From NCBI GenBank assembly GCA_949752745.1, contig OX457024.1, positions 54,748,510 through 54,812,509 on the forward strand: DNA of 64,000 nt. Direction: 5' to 3'. The position numbers and the translations under genes were made by a program. The notes beneath the pieces are model-generated. The model ran no database searches, was not told the DNA's origin, and saw nothing but the letters and a program-made list of their open reading frames with translations. Source of the DNA: Protula sp. h YS-2021 (taxonomy: Eukaryota > Annelida > Polychaeta > Sabellida > Serpulidae). This document shows, in pieces, positions 1-10,347 of the stretch (position 1 is its first letter; each line of letters opens with the position of its first letter).

Positions 1-131
1 AGCCCTATGTAGCGTTTTTTGCGTCGAAAGACATAAATGTGGGAGATGAAATTCGGTATGACCATGGCGTCCAAGGTCTTGAATGGCGCAAAAAGGCCAA
101 GGCTCCCGGTGTTGAGGAAACGAATACTGAC

Positions 132-347
132 GAGGACTGGCACTCTGACAATAACACGATCAGTGGCGATGACTGGCACTCTGACAATAACGCGAGCAGT
201 GGCGATGACTGGCACTCTGACAATAACGCGAGCAGTGGCGATGACTGGCACTCTGACAATAACGCGAGCAGTGGCGATGACTGGCACTCTGACAATAACG
301 CGAGCAGTGGCGATGACTGGCACTCTGACAATAACGCGAGCAGTGAC
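132..347 (+). repeat. 36-bp coding minisatellite, six units (DDWHSDNNASSG)
   Basis: Six head-to-tail 36-bp units each encode twelve residues of the DDWHSDNNASSG type, rich in Asp, Asn and Ser. Copy B has only three full units (42176-42283) plus a degenerate one, so unit number changed after the block duplicated. Serines followed by acidic residues resemble casein kinase 2 sites; that is inference. Confidence 0.9.
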
Positions 348-572
348 GAAAAATCGCGCTTTGACACTGCCACGACTACCAACGAGGAGGCGCACGTGGA
401 CACAGCCATGTCTACTATGGAGGGGGCGCACGTTCAAACGGCCACATCCCCTGCCGACGACATTCACGTTGGCCCGGCCCCATCTCCAGTCGAGGACGTG
501 CACAGTGACACGGCCACGTCCACTGTAGAGGTCAATGAGGTCAATCACGTCGACACGGCCATACGTCCTGCC

Positions 573-1200
573 AAGGAGGCGCACGTCGACATGGCCTCAC
601 CCTCTCTCGAGGACGCGCACGTGGACATGACCTCACCCCTGTAGAGAACATGCAGCTTCACACAGCCACACCCCCTGTCGAGGAGTCGATCACCGACATG
701 GCCGTACCATCTGTCGAGGACGCGCACGTGGACATGACCTCACCCCCTGTAGAGAACATGCAGGTTCACACAGCCACACCCCCTGTCGAGGAGCCGATCA
801 CAGACATGGCCGTACCATCTGTCGAGGACGCGCACATGGACATGACCTCACCCCCTGTAGAGAACATGCAGGTTCACACGGCCACACCCCCTATCGACGA
901 GGCGCACGTGGACACGGCCACACCCTTTGTCGAGGAGTAGATCGTCGACATGGCTTCACCCTCTGTCGTGGACGCGCAAGTGGACATGACCTCACCCCCT
1001 GTAGAGGACATGCAGGTTCACACGGCCACACCCCCTATCGAGGAGGCGCACATAGACACGGCCACACCCTGTGTCGAGGAGTCGATCGTCGACATGGCTT
1101 CACCCTCTGTCGAGGACGCGCACGTGGACATGACCTCACCCCTGTAGAGAACATGCAGGTTCACACGGTCACTCCCCCTATCGAGGAGGCGCACGTGGAC
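573..1200 (+). repeat. 36-bp coding minisatellite of VEDAHVDMTSPP type
   Basis: Degenerate 12-residue units alternate in a higher-order pattern: VEDAHVDMTSPP, VENMQVHTATPP, VEESITDMAVPS. The period equals that of the upstream DDWHSDNN array. In-frame lesions (one-base losses near 640 and 1143, TAG at 938-940) interrupt the array here, while copy B has mostly open frames. Confidence 0.85.
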
Positions 1201-1664
1201 AAGGGTACTTCAACTGTCCGGAAGGCGTACTTTGATAATATCATGCTCAAGACCTTTCACGGACTCAGTTCAATCACTCGTATTGGCACTGATGATAAAT
1301 TTGTCACTAGTGTTCGATCAAAGTTGATTCCAGCAACGATTACAAAAGCAGAGGACGCTGAAACTGTGAGTCTCCTTAAGTGTTAAAAAATTTTATGTAT
1401 ACAGTCCACGTAATCTTTTCAAAGGTGCAACAAAAGGGAGCGCACATTCGGATAATGCTTTGATTGAATTTTATTACTGTCTGTAGTTGTTTAGCGCTAA
1501 GGTATTACTATAGACTCCCTGATATTTGAACTGGTATCCTTTAAGTTAGTTAACAAGGTTAAGTAACACTTGATTAACAATTCTTTCTTTACAGGAGTTT
1601 TTCAGGCTCATGAAAATCCTTTTGGAATCTTAATTAACTAGACATTCTTTTTAATTTGCTTCAG

Positions 1665-1767
1665 GAGAGCAATGCAACAGACCATGAACGACTTATGCGG
1701 TGGAGCACACCAGAGCGCGACAACACATTACCGCCACCATTAACTGTTATTCCATTGCAGCCAATGA
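1665..1767 (+). CDS. Exon 2 of SET/recombinase gene, copy A
   Basis: Acceptor TTCAG ends at 1664 and donor GTAAGT starts at 1768. Phase 0 entry follows the upstream exon; translation begins ESNATDHERLMRW and ends in a proline-rich stretch. It leaves one base, which pairs in phase with the next exon. In copy B the matching exon (43810-43848) has lost 64 bp and reads into TGA. Confidence 0.6.
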
Positions 1768-2031
1768 GTAAGTTATGATATCAATAAACAATAAACTTTA
1801 TGCAATGGACACCTCTGGGACCTGGTAAATCTGTTTATTACATAAAGGTGTTCATAATGAGAAGTGAATTTCATCATAGCAGTTCAAAATTCCGAGGAAA
1901 TAGTGTTGACTAAGTGCAGTTGTTTGCTAACGGAGATTTTACTGTAATGTAATTTATTTTTATTGTTCGTTTATTTCATTATTTTTGTTGAAATGCTGAA
2001 ATAAAGAGATTTCCCGACATGTATTTTTCAG

Positions 2032-2146
2032 GTCCAGTACTCCCTGAAGAGCCCGAAGAACCTTTGTTTATATCCGATCTGAACGCTGGGATTAAACAGC
2101 TAGGGACCAGCTCGCATACGTTGATTGACGAGAATGACGTTCAGTG
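2032..2146 (+). CDS. Exon 3 of SET/recombinase gene, copy A
   Basis: A pyrimidine-rich tract and CAG end at 2031; the donor GTATCC starts at 2147. Translation PVLPEEPEEPLFISDLNAG then continues to ENDVQ. Entry and exit phases match the neighbouring exons exactly. Copy B (44114-44151) has lost 77 bp of it. No domain recognised. Confidence 0.6.
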
Positions 2147-2764
2147 GTATCCCCCCGTGGCTTTTTATCCCCAGCAGAACGGAGGGATATAGTTTTGAAC
2201 TTTTCGGTCTGTCCATCCGTCCGTCCGCCTTTGACGCTTCAGTCTCACGCGCCTACAGGCCACATTAATAGATGGATTCCTTTCAAATTTTGTACACGGC
2301 TTCTCTGCACCCTTCCGCAGTGCACTAACAAAGAATTTTGGGACTTAAATTGACAAATTGGCTAATGTTTCAAAATCGGCGCTGTACTTAGAGTACCTAT
2401 GGCAGTCTCAGGTCCCTACTGGTTATTGGATTGACTCATTTAAATGTTAGACACTATGTATACCCTTCCCCCACTTTTAAATTTTGTGTATTCAACATGC
2501 AACAGCCTTACACACACCACGGGGCATAGGCCTACTCCTCGAGAGGCCTATGCCCCGTGGTGTATGACTAAATAGTTGGACGTTTTACAAGCCTCAGTGT
2601 AATGTTGTCACCCATTGAGGTAAAAAGAAAAGAGGATTTTTAATTCATTTACATCTTTCCAGGTAATGGTTGTATATTTTTTGCATAGATTGAATTTCCA
2701 ATTAGATAGACAAAATCTCTAGCTCATGCATATTTACACTGATGTCATCATATACACTCTTCAG
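2147..2764 (+). other. Intron holding a GTCCGTCC-type short repeat and a perfect hairpin
   Basis: From about 2150 to 2460 lies a short repeat that opens with a CCCCCGTGGCTTTTTATCCCC box and continues with CCGTCCGTCC and a TTTCAAATTTTGTACACGG stretch. Copy B carries it at 44152-44470. A hairpin follows at 2515-2562. No coding sequence seen. Confidence 0.55.
2515..2562. repeat. Perfect 19-bp-arm palindrome
   Basis: Arms 2515-2533 and 2544-2562 are exact reverse complements around a 10-bp loop containing CTCGAG. Copy B keeps the left arm with one change but has unrelated AT-rich sequence in place of the right arm, so the perfect arm is specific to copy A. Confidence 0.9.
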
Positions 2765-2868
2765 GCTTATTGACGACGTGCACAGAGATATAGCTTTGCT
2801 AGCAGCTGCTCAATCCGAAGAAAAAGAAAATGGAGGTGCCGACTCCATCGAAGAAATCGCCAATGCTT
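2765..2868 (+). CDS. Exon 4 of SET/recombinase gene, copy A, donor lost
   Basis: Acceptor CTTCAG ends at 2764. Translation WLIDDVHRDIALLAAAQ continues into a Glu/Lys-rich helix-like segment ending EEIANAS. In copy B the exon ends at 44889 with donor GTAGGT. Copy A lacks the matching AGGTAGG bases, so splicing here should fail or shift. Confidence 0.6.
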
Positions 2869-3029
2869 CTTCTATTGCTTTTATTGTATGCAGTAATGAA
2901 GCATTTTTTATCTGCTTATAATTTTATCTGTAATTACAGCATCAATTGAAATGTGAAATATTTAAATTTACCATAGATATACTAAGCTCAATGTGTTAAA
3001 AATAATATGATTCGATTCTTGTGTTACAG

Positions 3030-3113
3030 ATTCCTCGCTGCAAATTGCAGTGGTAGCGGCTGATCTTCGGAGCTTGGTTAGGGGCGACACACAAGCAGAA
3101 CCACAACATGAAG
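3030..3113 (+). CDS. Exon 5 of SET/recombinase gene, copy A
   Basis: Acceptor GTTACAG ends at 3029, donor GTAGGT begins at 3114. Translation DSSLQIAVVAADLRSLVRG, then an acidic tail. Phase matches exon 4 of copy B and the exon at 6853. No known domain. Confidence 0.65.
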
Positions 3114-3204
3114 GTAGGTCTACTTGCATGATCTTGTACTACATTCACATACTCCGTATGGCGTTTGCATCAATGCGAGAAAAACTTGAACTATATATAC
3201 ACCA

Positions 3205-3386
3205 AATTGACGACTTTGAGAGACCAAACATGGAGATAGGGAAATAGGTGTACCAAATACGCATCCATTGTTTTTTTTTAATTTCAAAACTCAAATGTCA
3301 CTTCTCATGATGGCGGTTGTGAGATACAGGCGGTGACAGGTGAACGCCCCCTCTCTTTCTGTATCTTGAAAACATTGTCTCCTTAA
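3205..3386. repeat. Dispersed intronic repeat (GGCGTTTGTGAGGTACAGG family)
   Basis: Carries the modules TATATACACC, GAGAGACCA, GTGAGATACAGGCGGTGAC and TCTTGAAAACATTGTCTCC. The same modules recur about three times at 6310-6835 and in copy B at 45230-45406 and 47340-47880. Confidence 0.6.
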
Positions 3387-4435
3387 GGGAGCTGTCAGCC
3401 CGTTTTTCCACGTCTCCCGCGTCTTCCCGCGTCTGCTGTGGTGTTATGTGTATGTGTAAAGAGACAGAGCAAACGTGAAAGTGAGGGGAAAAAAGACAAC
3501 AAGTTTGAAAGAGAGAGAGAAAGAGAAACTGGGCGAAAAAAGAGTGGCTCCTTGGTTGCGTTTGCCGTCGTGTGTTTCGAGAGAGAGTGAAAGTGAAAGC
3601 AAAAAAAAAAAAAGACTGCTCGTTTGGTCATTTAGTTGGTTGCGTGTGAAGAGAGAGCTCTCAGTCAGTATGTATGACGTCATTGCTGGGTCAAAATACC
3701 TAATAGGCGAGCTCTAACAATGTCTCTATGAGTCCTCTGCTTTAAAAAACAGTTGGAGAGCTTACAGGGAGCTGTCTGCCCGTTTTTCCACGTCTCCCGC
3801 GTCTTTCCGCGTCTCCTGTGGTGTTATGTGTGTGTGTAAAGAGACAGAGCAAAAGAGAAAGTGAGGGAAAAAAAGACGACCCGTTTGAAAGAGAGAGAAA
3901 GAGAAACTGGGCGAAAAAGAGTGGCTCCTTGGTTGCGTTTGCCGTTGTGTTATGTGTAGAGAGCGAAAGAGAAAGCAAAAAAAAAAAAGATTGCCCGTTT
4001 ACCCTGCTGCCGTGACGTGTATGTGTGTGAAGAGGGAGCTCTCAGTCAATATGTATGACGTCATTGCTGGGTCAAAATACCTAATAGGCGAGCTCTTACC
4101 ATGTCTCTATGAGTCCACTGCTTAAAAAAAACAGTTGGAGAGCTTACAGGGAGCTGTCTACCCCTTTTTCCACGTCTCCCGCGTCTTCCCGCGTCTTTCC
4201 GCGTCTGCTGTGGTGTTATATGTGTGTGTAAAGAGACAGAGCGAAAGAGAAAGTGAGGGGAAAAAAGACGACCCGTTTGAAAGAGAGAAAGAGAAACTGG
4301 GCGAAAAAGAGTGGCTCCTTGGTTGCATTTGCCGTCGTGTGTTTCGAGAGAGAGTGAAAGTGAAAGCAAAAAAAAAGAAGACTGTCCGTTCGGTCAATTA
4401 GTTGGTTGCTTGTGTGTGTAGAGAGAGATAGAGCT
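3387..4435. repeat. About 380-bp tandem repeat, nearly three units
   Basis: Units start at 3387, 3767 and 4149 with GGGAGCTGTC, followed by CCACGTCTCCCGCG, a GAGAGA/AAAGAGA purine tract and, in the first two units, TGACGTCATTGCTGGGTC. Copy B has a single unit (45407-45690). Open frames here are low-complexity artefacts of the purine tract. Confidence 0.85.
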
Positions 4436-4471
4436 CCCTGGGGTTAAAAATAGCTTTGCTTAAGGAAACAT

Positions 4472-4812
4472 AAGCCAATTCGCACTTTTGGCTTGTGCCG
4501 AAAAGTTTTTGCGTTTCGGCTGAATTCAGGTGGGATAAGGATATGAAGAAATGATAGGAAAAAACGACAAAAATCAACAAAATTCCATTTTGTCCGAAAT
4601 ATAGTCACATGTTGGTTATTAAAGGGACTGACTAATATGTAAAATAGTTTTTAAAAGATCATATGATGGCTTCATAAATTCAAAAGTGTGCATGTTGAAA
4701 GAAAATTAGAATTTTGATGTTTTCCCCTTATCATTTCTTTATAATTTATCCCCCAACATTTTCAGTCGAAACAACATCTCCACCGGAAAAATCCGAAAGT
4801 GCAAATTGGCTT
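4472..4812. mobile_element. 341-bp MITE with 20-bp terminal inverted repeats, copy A only
   Basis: Ends AAGCCAATTCGCACTTTTGG and, on the other strand, AAGCCAATTTGCACTTTCGG, two mismatches in 20. Flanks show a possible AT duplication. Copy B has the empty site (GGAAACATTGGTTGC near 45715), so the insertion followed block duplication or was lost from B. No ORF; superfamily not assigned. A related 3' end occurs near 63680-63740. Confidence 0.8.
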
Positions 4813-4829
4813 ATTGGTTGCTCATTTTA

Positions 4830-5440
4830 ATTGCTTTTACGGAGACCCATTAGGGATGGTGTGTGTGAAGAGAGAGAAAGCAAAAAAAGATTGCCCGTTT
4901 CTCCGGCTGTCCATTTGCCCGGCTGCTCGTTTGTCCGGCTGCCCGTTTGTCCGGTTGCCGTAGGTGTTATATGTACATAGACAGAGTGATAGAGCAAACG
5001 TGAAAGTGAGGAAAAAAAGACAACCCGTTTGCTCGTTTGGAAGAGTGAAAGAGAGACTGGGCGAAAAAAGAGTGGCTGCTTGCTTGGTTTACCGTTATGT
5101 GTGTTTGGAGAGCGAGTAAGCTGGCTTGAGAAAGGAAACGCTAAATGAGCCGTACGTGGTTGGTATATGTAGGTAGAGAGAGCGAGAAAATCGAACCAGA
5201 AAAGACTGCCCGTTCGGTCATTTAGGTGTGTGTGTGTGCCGTGGTGTGATGTGTGTGGAGAGAGAGTGACAGAGAAAACGAGAAAGTGAGGGAAAAAAGA
5301 GTGGCTGCTTGGTTTGCCGTGGTGTGTGTGTGTGTGTGTATGAAGAGAGAGAAATAGTTGTTGCTTCCTTGCCTGCTTCTCAATGTGTGCAGTGATGCGT
5401 GAAGAGAGAGCTGTCTGGGCTAAAAATAGCTTGGCTTAAG
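4830..5440. repeat. Degenerate purine-rich repeat tract
   Basis: Diverged pieces of the upstream repeat: GTGTGTGAAGAGAGAG, CCGTTTGTCCGGCTGCC, AAAGTGAGG and several short GT runs. No gene is supported. The copy B counterpart is 45720-46580. Confidence 0.6.
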
Positions 5441-5555
5441 GAAACTCTGTCATTTGTTGCTTAGCTCTAATTGATTTTCCGATGGCCCAGTTGTCCGTGT
5501 TACGGTGACACATATAGTCCGGCTGCCCGTTTGAATGGCTGCCGTCTATCCCTAT

Positions 5556-5675
5556 CACGTCATTATGACGTTCATCTGACGTCCATATCACGTCCAAATG
5601 ACGTGATTATGACGTCCATATCACGTCCATGTGACGTCACTGTTTTACTAGCCCCATGGGGCTTCTAAAACATTG
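5556..5675. promoter_or_regulatory. Cluster of CRE-like TGACGT sites
   Basis: About seven TGACGT/ACGTCA cores in 120 bp, two of them full TGACGTCA palindromes, the binding motif of CREB/ATF factors. They sit in the large intron before exon 6 and are followed by repeated TTTTAGAAACCCC elements and a TATATATG stretch. Copy B keeps the cluster (46688-46815). Enhancer or promoter function is inferred; it could equally be a decayed repeat. Confidence 0.4.
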
Positions 5676-6309
5676 ACGTCACTGTTTTAGAAACCCCATT
5701 ATATATGTTTTAGAAACCCCACTTTTATCCTACTTTGCATACTCTGTATATTTCCTGCGTACTGTATGTAACTAGGGGATTGGTGCCAGGAACTCTGGCA
5801 GCCTTTCACAAACAGAACCTCAGTGAGACGCTATCACAACAAAGACTGATTTGTCAGCGGCGCAAACAGACAGGCTTAGCCCCTCCTACTCAGGATGCAT
5901 CTCTAACGTCACAGCGACTGCGCTTACTGACTGGAAGTATCACTCGCATTTTAGCCAGCAGCGAGCGCGCATCGAAACAAAATAGCAGTATTCCCTTTTA
6001 ATACCCACCACCCCTCCCGCTTTTTCCTCCCCTCCTTATTTGGTTAACATTACTAATAAATGTTTCACTATCATGCTAAATGTTTTATGCTAGTTGTGTG
6101 TAGACAAAAAATTATTGCTGTGTATTGTTATTCATTGATAGTGTACTGTCACTTCAACAGCAATTATGTTTTTTACAATATATACAAATATTACTCCCAA
6201 TCGAGTTGTTTTATTCTTACTGTCTTGTCAGAGAGCTAGATGTCAATACAGTCAATTGTATCGTATGGAACTTAATATCAAATCGACGGTTTAAATATAT
6301 ATATATATA
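5676..6309. other. Intron sequence without recognisable feature
   Basis: AT-rich intron. Copy B lacks roughly 110 bp of it near 5945-6055. Short open frames have no coding character. Confidence 0.5.
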
Positions 6310-6835
6310 CCAAACTTACTACTTAGAGAGACCATAGTTTTCGGTATGGCGTTTGTGAGGTACAGGCGGTAACAGGTGGACAGTCTCCTTCTTTCTATAT
6401 CTTGTAAACATGGTTTCCTTAAGTGTTTCTATGTAGATATATATCAAAGTTACTACTTAGAAAGACCATAAATAAATAGGGGACAAAATGTGCATTGATT
6501 ATATTTACTCGTATATAACATTGAAATACGACTTTGGGAGACCATGCTCGGGATACTTTTTGGTATGGCGTTTGTGAGGTTTGTGACAGGTGGACAGTCT
6601 CCTTCTTTCTGTCTTGGAAACATGGTCTCCTTAAGTGTTTCTGTGTAGATATATATTAAAGTTACTACTTAGAAAGACATACATGAAAATTGGTAAATAG
6701 GGGACAAAATGTGCATTGCTTATATTTACTCGTATATAACCTTGACCATACTCGGGATACTTTTCGGTATGGCGTTTGTGAGGTACAGGCGGTGACAGGT
6801 TAACAGTCTCCCTATTTTTAGACCATACTCAAAAT
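6310..6835. repeat. Three imperfect tandem units of the GGCGTTTGTGAGG repeat
   Basis: The phrases AAGTTACTACTTAGAAAGAC, GGTATGGCGTTTGTGAGG and GGACAGTCTCCTTCTTTCT recur about three times. Present in copy B at 47340-47880. Confidence 0.7.
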
Positions 6836-6852
6836 ATCCTATTCTTTTTCAG

Positions 6853-6920
6853 GAGCAACAACAGCCAACAGTGCCAATCAAAGTTTTTCAACCACAAGAA
6901 AAGACAAAAAGAACTACACG
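6853..6920 (+). CDS. Exon 6 of SET/recombinase gene, copy A
   Basis: Acceptor TTTTTCAG ends at 6852; donor GTTTGT begins at 6921. Translation GATTANSANQSFSTTRKDKK then NYT, basic and Ser/Thr-rich, possibly a nuclear localisation segment. Phases fit both sides. Conserved in copy B (47885-47952). Confidence 0.6.
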
Positions 6921-7193
6921 GTTTGTTGCTATTGTACATATGCTTAATGTAGATCAGTCCAAAACTTTCCATTTCACACGAAAAGTTTTCTAGTTATTCA
7001 ACAATAATTGTGGAATATTGTAGGCATTATTAATTTTCGGAAAATATCATACCTTGTTCATACTGCGTAAAACTTAATTGTGCAAAACTGCTTTTGATTA
7101 GTAAACACTCATGCGGAGATTCCTGCATCGTTAATCAACAACTTGTATTACGCTTTTTTACTTGCCTTAGAAGATTTGTTATTAATGTTTCAG

Positions 7194-8760
7194 AAGCCCC
7201 CAAGAGAATACCCTTTTTGTGGCAAAGTCATAACGGGTGGTAAATTAAAATGCCACATCACGAATGTGCACAAGCGTTTTCAAGAAGTGAAATCCAACAT
7301 GCATGAGAATAAACTTGATAGCCAATTTGCAAACGAAAAGCGAATAGAAGGCATCAAGAAGCACAATCTAAGAGTACTCAGTGAATTGTCTTTTGATCAA
7401 GCTGACCTGATGCGCGAGCGAAGAACAAAGTCCACACAAGATGTGATAAAAATGTGTCGCGAATGCAATAAGTTCATTGAAAGCTCAAAGTTTTAAAAGC
7501 ATCAGTGCAAGTCAAAACCGACTGCGATAAGACCATCCGCGCTTATGACTTATTTACATCACGACCAGGAGTTCAAGGAAAGAATCCTCGACAAATTTCA
7601 AGAGGATGAAACGGGAATGTTGTGCAGAAGTAATAGCTTTCTGAAGGAAATGGGTTATCGCATTTTCAACAAAAAGCGCTATTCAAAATCCAAAGCAGCC
7701 GAATGCAGCAAGAATTCAATGACCGAAATGCGCCAGCTTGCGAATCTCTTCCTGGAATACAAGAAAGTACCTGGAGCTCCTCAAAATGCTTCCATTGAAG
7801 ACATGTTCCGCAAAGGTAGAGAAAACATGAACATTCTGTATGAAGCCATAAAAAGAAGGGGATAAAGTTCTTCCTCAGCTAAAACGAAGCACGGGCTTTT
7901 GAAGAACATCAAGGCAGTGCTCAGGAGATCGGCGAAACATCTCGAGGCCATTTATGACGAAAGATCCGAAAATGACAAAGTATTATATGTGCAAGGGTTC
8001 AGAAGGCAATTCCATTTTCGAGATCCCAAAGTATTCGCTGAAGCGGAATACCTCGCAACCGAGAGCACTTTTGAAAGGCGAAGGCCTAATGAGCTACCAT
8101 GTGACAAACTGGTCCAGCGCTTGCATACGTTTGTGAATGATCGAGTAAGTGCCATTGTGAACGACTTTGGTGTCGAAAAATATGCCTTGCTCAGGAATCT
8201 CGTCGTTTGTCGACTCACTCTGTACAACGCGCGTCGCGGTGAGGAAGGTGCGAGGATGCTGATCACGGAATGGGAGGATGCCAAAAATAAAGTCTGGGTT
8301 ATTGATGAGGCCATAGATTCGGTTGTAGACCCAGCAGAAAAATTCCTGGCAAATCAGTATCTATTGGCCTACTTGCATGGTAAAGGGAAAAAATTCGTTC
8401 CTATACTGATACCCAAAAATGTCGTTGGCGCATTGGACATCTTGGTCAAGTATCGCAAAGCGTACGAAATCAAAGAAAATAACAATTTCGTGTTCGCTTC
8501 AAGAGGCTCATACAATCACTGTTCTGGGTGGCAAGCAATGAATCAAGTTACAAAGATGATTCCAATCACGCTGAACACGACTATGAATCGTCATAGGATT
8601 TCGACCATTTATTCATCTTTGGATATGTCTCCCGCTGATGCCAAAATATACTTTAATCACTTGAGCCACTCCGATGTGACGGCCAGTGAGAGCTACAGAT
8701 GTCCGCCAGGTTTAAAAGAGACATTGGTGATTGGCCGATTTTTGCAGAGTGTTGACGAAG
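7194..8760 (+). pseudogene. Zinc-finger and tyrosine-recombinase exon, copy A
   Basis: One reading frame of about 522 codons between AG (7193) and GTAAAC (8761). The N-part holds a C2H2-like stretch, EYPFCGKVITGGKLKCHI then NVH, and CRECNK further on. The C-part from 7899 is a tyrosine recombinase: NARRGEE (box I Arg, residue 112/113 counted from 7899), a basic GKGKKFVPILIP strand, MNRHRIST (Arg 231), NHLSHS (His 257) and the candidate nucleophile in SESY (Tyr 266, codon 8694-8696). Two stops break the frame: TAA at 7494-7496 and TAA at 7863-7865, where copy B has CAA. Known relatives of this fold include Crypton-type enzymes; close family not proven. Confidence 0.8.
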
Positions 8761-9094
8761 GTAAACACTTTCGTTTTATCTTTATTGTCAAAATTTATTT
8801 TCAAAATATCTCAAATAAGAGCAATGTTCCATTAAAAAATTAAAATCAGTAATATCATATATAACAGCGATTTTTCCAATGGTCTAAAACAATATCCAAC
8901 GGGTGTAGAATCTGGATTTTTCTACTTAACTAACTTCTCCAATGCAAGTTGATTGTTGAGTTTATTTTAACGACGACCGTGAAAAGGATAACATTGTATC
9001 TTGTGGAGTCATATCGCGTTTGTAACTTGCGTTGAAAAAGTCACCGATTAGATAGATTTCTAAATTTACTGTAATCCTGTAATGTTGTTAAAAG
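8761..9094. other. Intron, AT-rich, no feature seen
   Basis: Lies between donor GTAAAC and the AAAAG acceptor before exon 8. Nearly identical in copy B. Nothing recognisable. Confidence 0.5.
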
Positions 9095-9188
9095 GTAAAA
9101 GTAGGCCCGGTATGGACGGCAGCGTTGCCACTTGTAGCGCGTCAGCTGCTGCTACTGCTTCAACCGGTGCTAAACCAAAGAAACCTAG
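9095..9188 (+). CDS. Exon 8 of SET/recombinase gene, copy A
   Basis: Phase fits the recombinase exon if AAAAG at 9094 is the acceptor; donor GTGCAG follows 9188. Encodes an Ala/Ser/Thr linker GMDGSVATCSASAAATASTG and then KPKKPR, a likely basic nuclear signal. Same 94-bp length in copy B (49511-49604). The acceptor lacks a strong pyrimidine tract, so the start is less sure. Confidence 0.5.
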
Positions 9189-9547
9189 GTGCAGTCTCTT
9201 AGGTGTGTGTTTTTCCATTTATTGTATTGACTTTTTAAATTGCCTCTCAATATGCTTTACCTATTGATTTAATAAATTAATTTACGTTTTCTTATAAGTT
9301 AAAGTGTTGATGTTGTCACTGGCATATTTTCGCAGTGATTAAACCTAACTATTCACCGGTGCTATAGGGGCACTAGGCAGCAAACACCTTGGTACTTGAG
9401 CAAATTGAAAAGCTTCATGTACAAACTAAATTACAATTAGGCTTAAATAATTCCCATGAACAGTTGCAAGAACCCTGGAAAAGCCGTGTGCAGCAACAGC
9501 CCGAAAACAATCTCGGAGCACTTGTGAGGTGTTAAGAACCTGATTCA

Positions 9548-9800
9548 TCTGATAATGATGATGATCAGGCCCCTTTAATTAGATATGTGAAAGCGTGTGA
9601 GAGAGCCCATAGCGACTCCGATTCAGACTCAGATTGGAGTGAATCGCGAGTTTCAGACGCGCATAAGGAAGATTTCTCAGGGAATTCACACCGAAAACGG
9701 ACATGAGGCTGCCTGGATACTGATAGTATGAAAAATCGGCAATATCCTGGAATGCTCCCGTTTATCTCTTTAAACGCATTAAAACATTGTATTTCACAAA
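9548..9800 (+). pseudogene. Candidate acidic/serine exon, copy A
   Basis: Open frame with SSDNDDDQAPLIRYVKACER followed by an SDSDSDSDW acidic run and GCLDTDSMKNRQYPGM. A TGA interrupts it at 9703-9705 where copy B has CGA. Copy B (50010-50228) lacks about 78 bp of the acidic run. The acceptor could not be placed with matching phase, so exon status is tentative. Confidence 0.4.
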
Positions 9801-9899
9801 AATAGGAGGAACGTTCCAGGACATATCCGTTTAAGCTTATAGACTTTTGATTTACATAAGCAATAAGGCTTGCAGTTTTATCAAATGACAACTATGCAT

Positions 9900-10230
9900 A
9901 TGTTCACCATACAGCCGAGCAGCTGTAAAAACCATGTGCTCTTGGGTAAAATGAAATAAAAGCATATAATTCTGCAGAAATAATAGCAAATGCACCTCTT
10001 CTTGTAAGCAGTCCTTCTGCTTGATGATCATGAAATTGGGATAGGGGCCATTCATGTAGTGCGTACGCAGGGAGGGGATCGCAGCCAAAACATACGCACT
10101 GCGCACAGGTGGGAAGGGGGGTCAATATGAATATTGCATTTTACTAAGCGTATGTGGGTACAGGGGAAGGGGGTATGTCCAAAGCGTACGCACTGCGTAC
10201 AAGGGGTACGATTGGCTACATTGGCTAAAA
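9900..10230. mobile_element. Short repeat with CGTACGCA ends (MITE-like)
   Basis: Contains GGGGCCATTCATGTAGTGCG, GCGTACGCACTGCG and G-rich stretches in a mirror-like layout. Related in style to the element at 12150-12700. Copy B holds it at about 50330-50690. Confidence 0.4.
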
Positions 10231-10275
10231 AGATGAATTGTCACTATGATATATAATAAATCTGAATTAATTTAG

Positions 10276-10347
10276 GCGAATATGAGCCAATGCTTGAAGA
10301 GGAAGAAGAGGGTTCTATGGCTAGAAAGCGTGTTAAGAAAGCAAAAG
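10276..10347 (+). CDS. Exon of SET/recombinase gene (acidic-basic linker), copy A
   Basis: Acceptor TTTAG ends at 10275, donor GTATCG at 10348. Translation EYEPMLEEEEEGSMARKRVK then KAK: acidic run then basic cluster. The following exon is in phase. Copy B: 50733-50804. Confidence 0.6.

Larger units (their letters stand above)
1..1365 (+). pseudogene. SET-domain C-terminal half plus acidic repeat exon, copy A
   Basis: The first codons encode the end of a SET lysine-methyltransferase domain of the KMT5A/SET8 type: a hydrophobic strand, an ASKD-like loop, then GDEIRYDHG. Families carry YDYG here, and copy B has YDYG, so the second tyrosine (codon 63-65) has become histidine in this copy. Acidic 12-residue repeats follow and then a non-repetitive tail ending AEDAET at a GTGAGT donor (1366). 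A one-base loss near 640, a TAG at 938-940 and another one-base loss near 1143 break the frame. The 5' end is cut by the window edge. Confidence 0.7.

Noticed and set aside
3395..4401. Overlapping Ser/Leu- or Lys/Glu-rich open frames on both strands
   Set aside because: They are readings of GAGAGA/AAAGAG purine tracts in a tandem repeat, with no conserved start or splice context.
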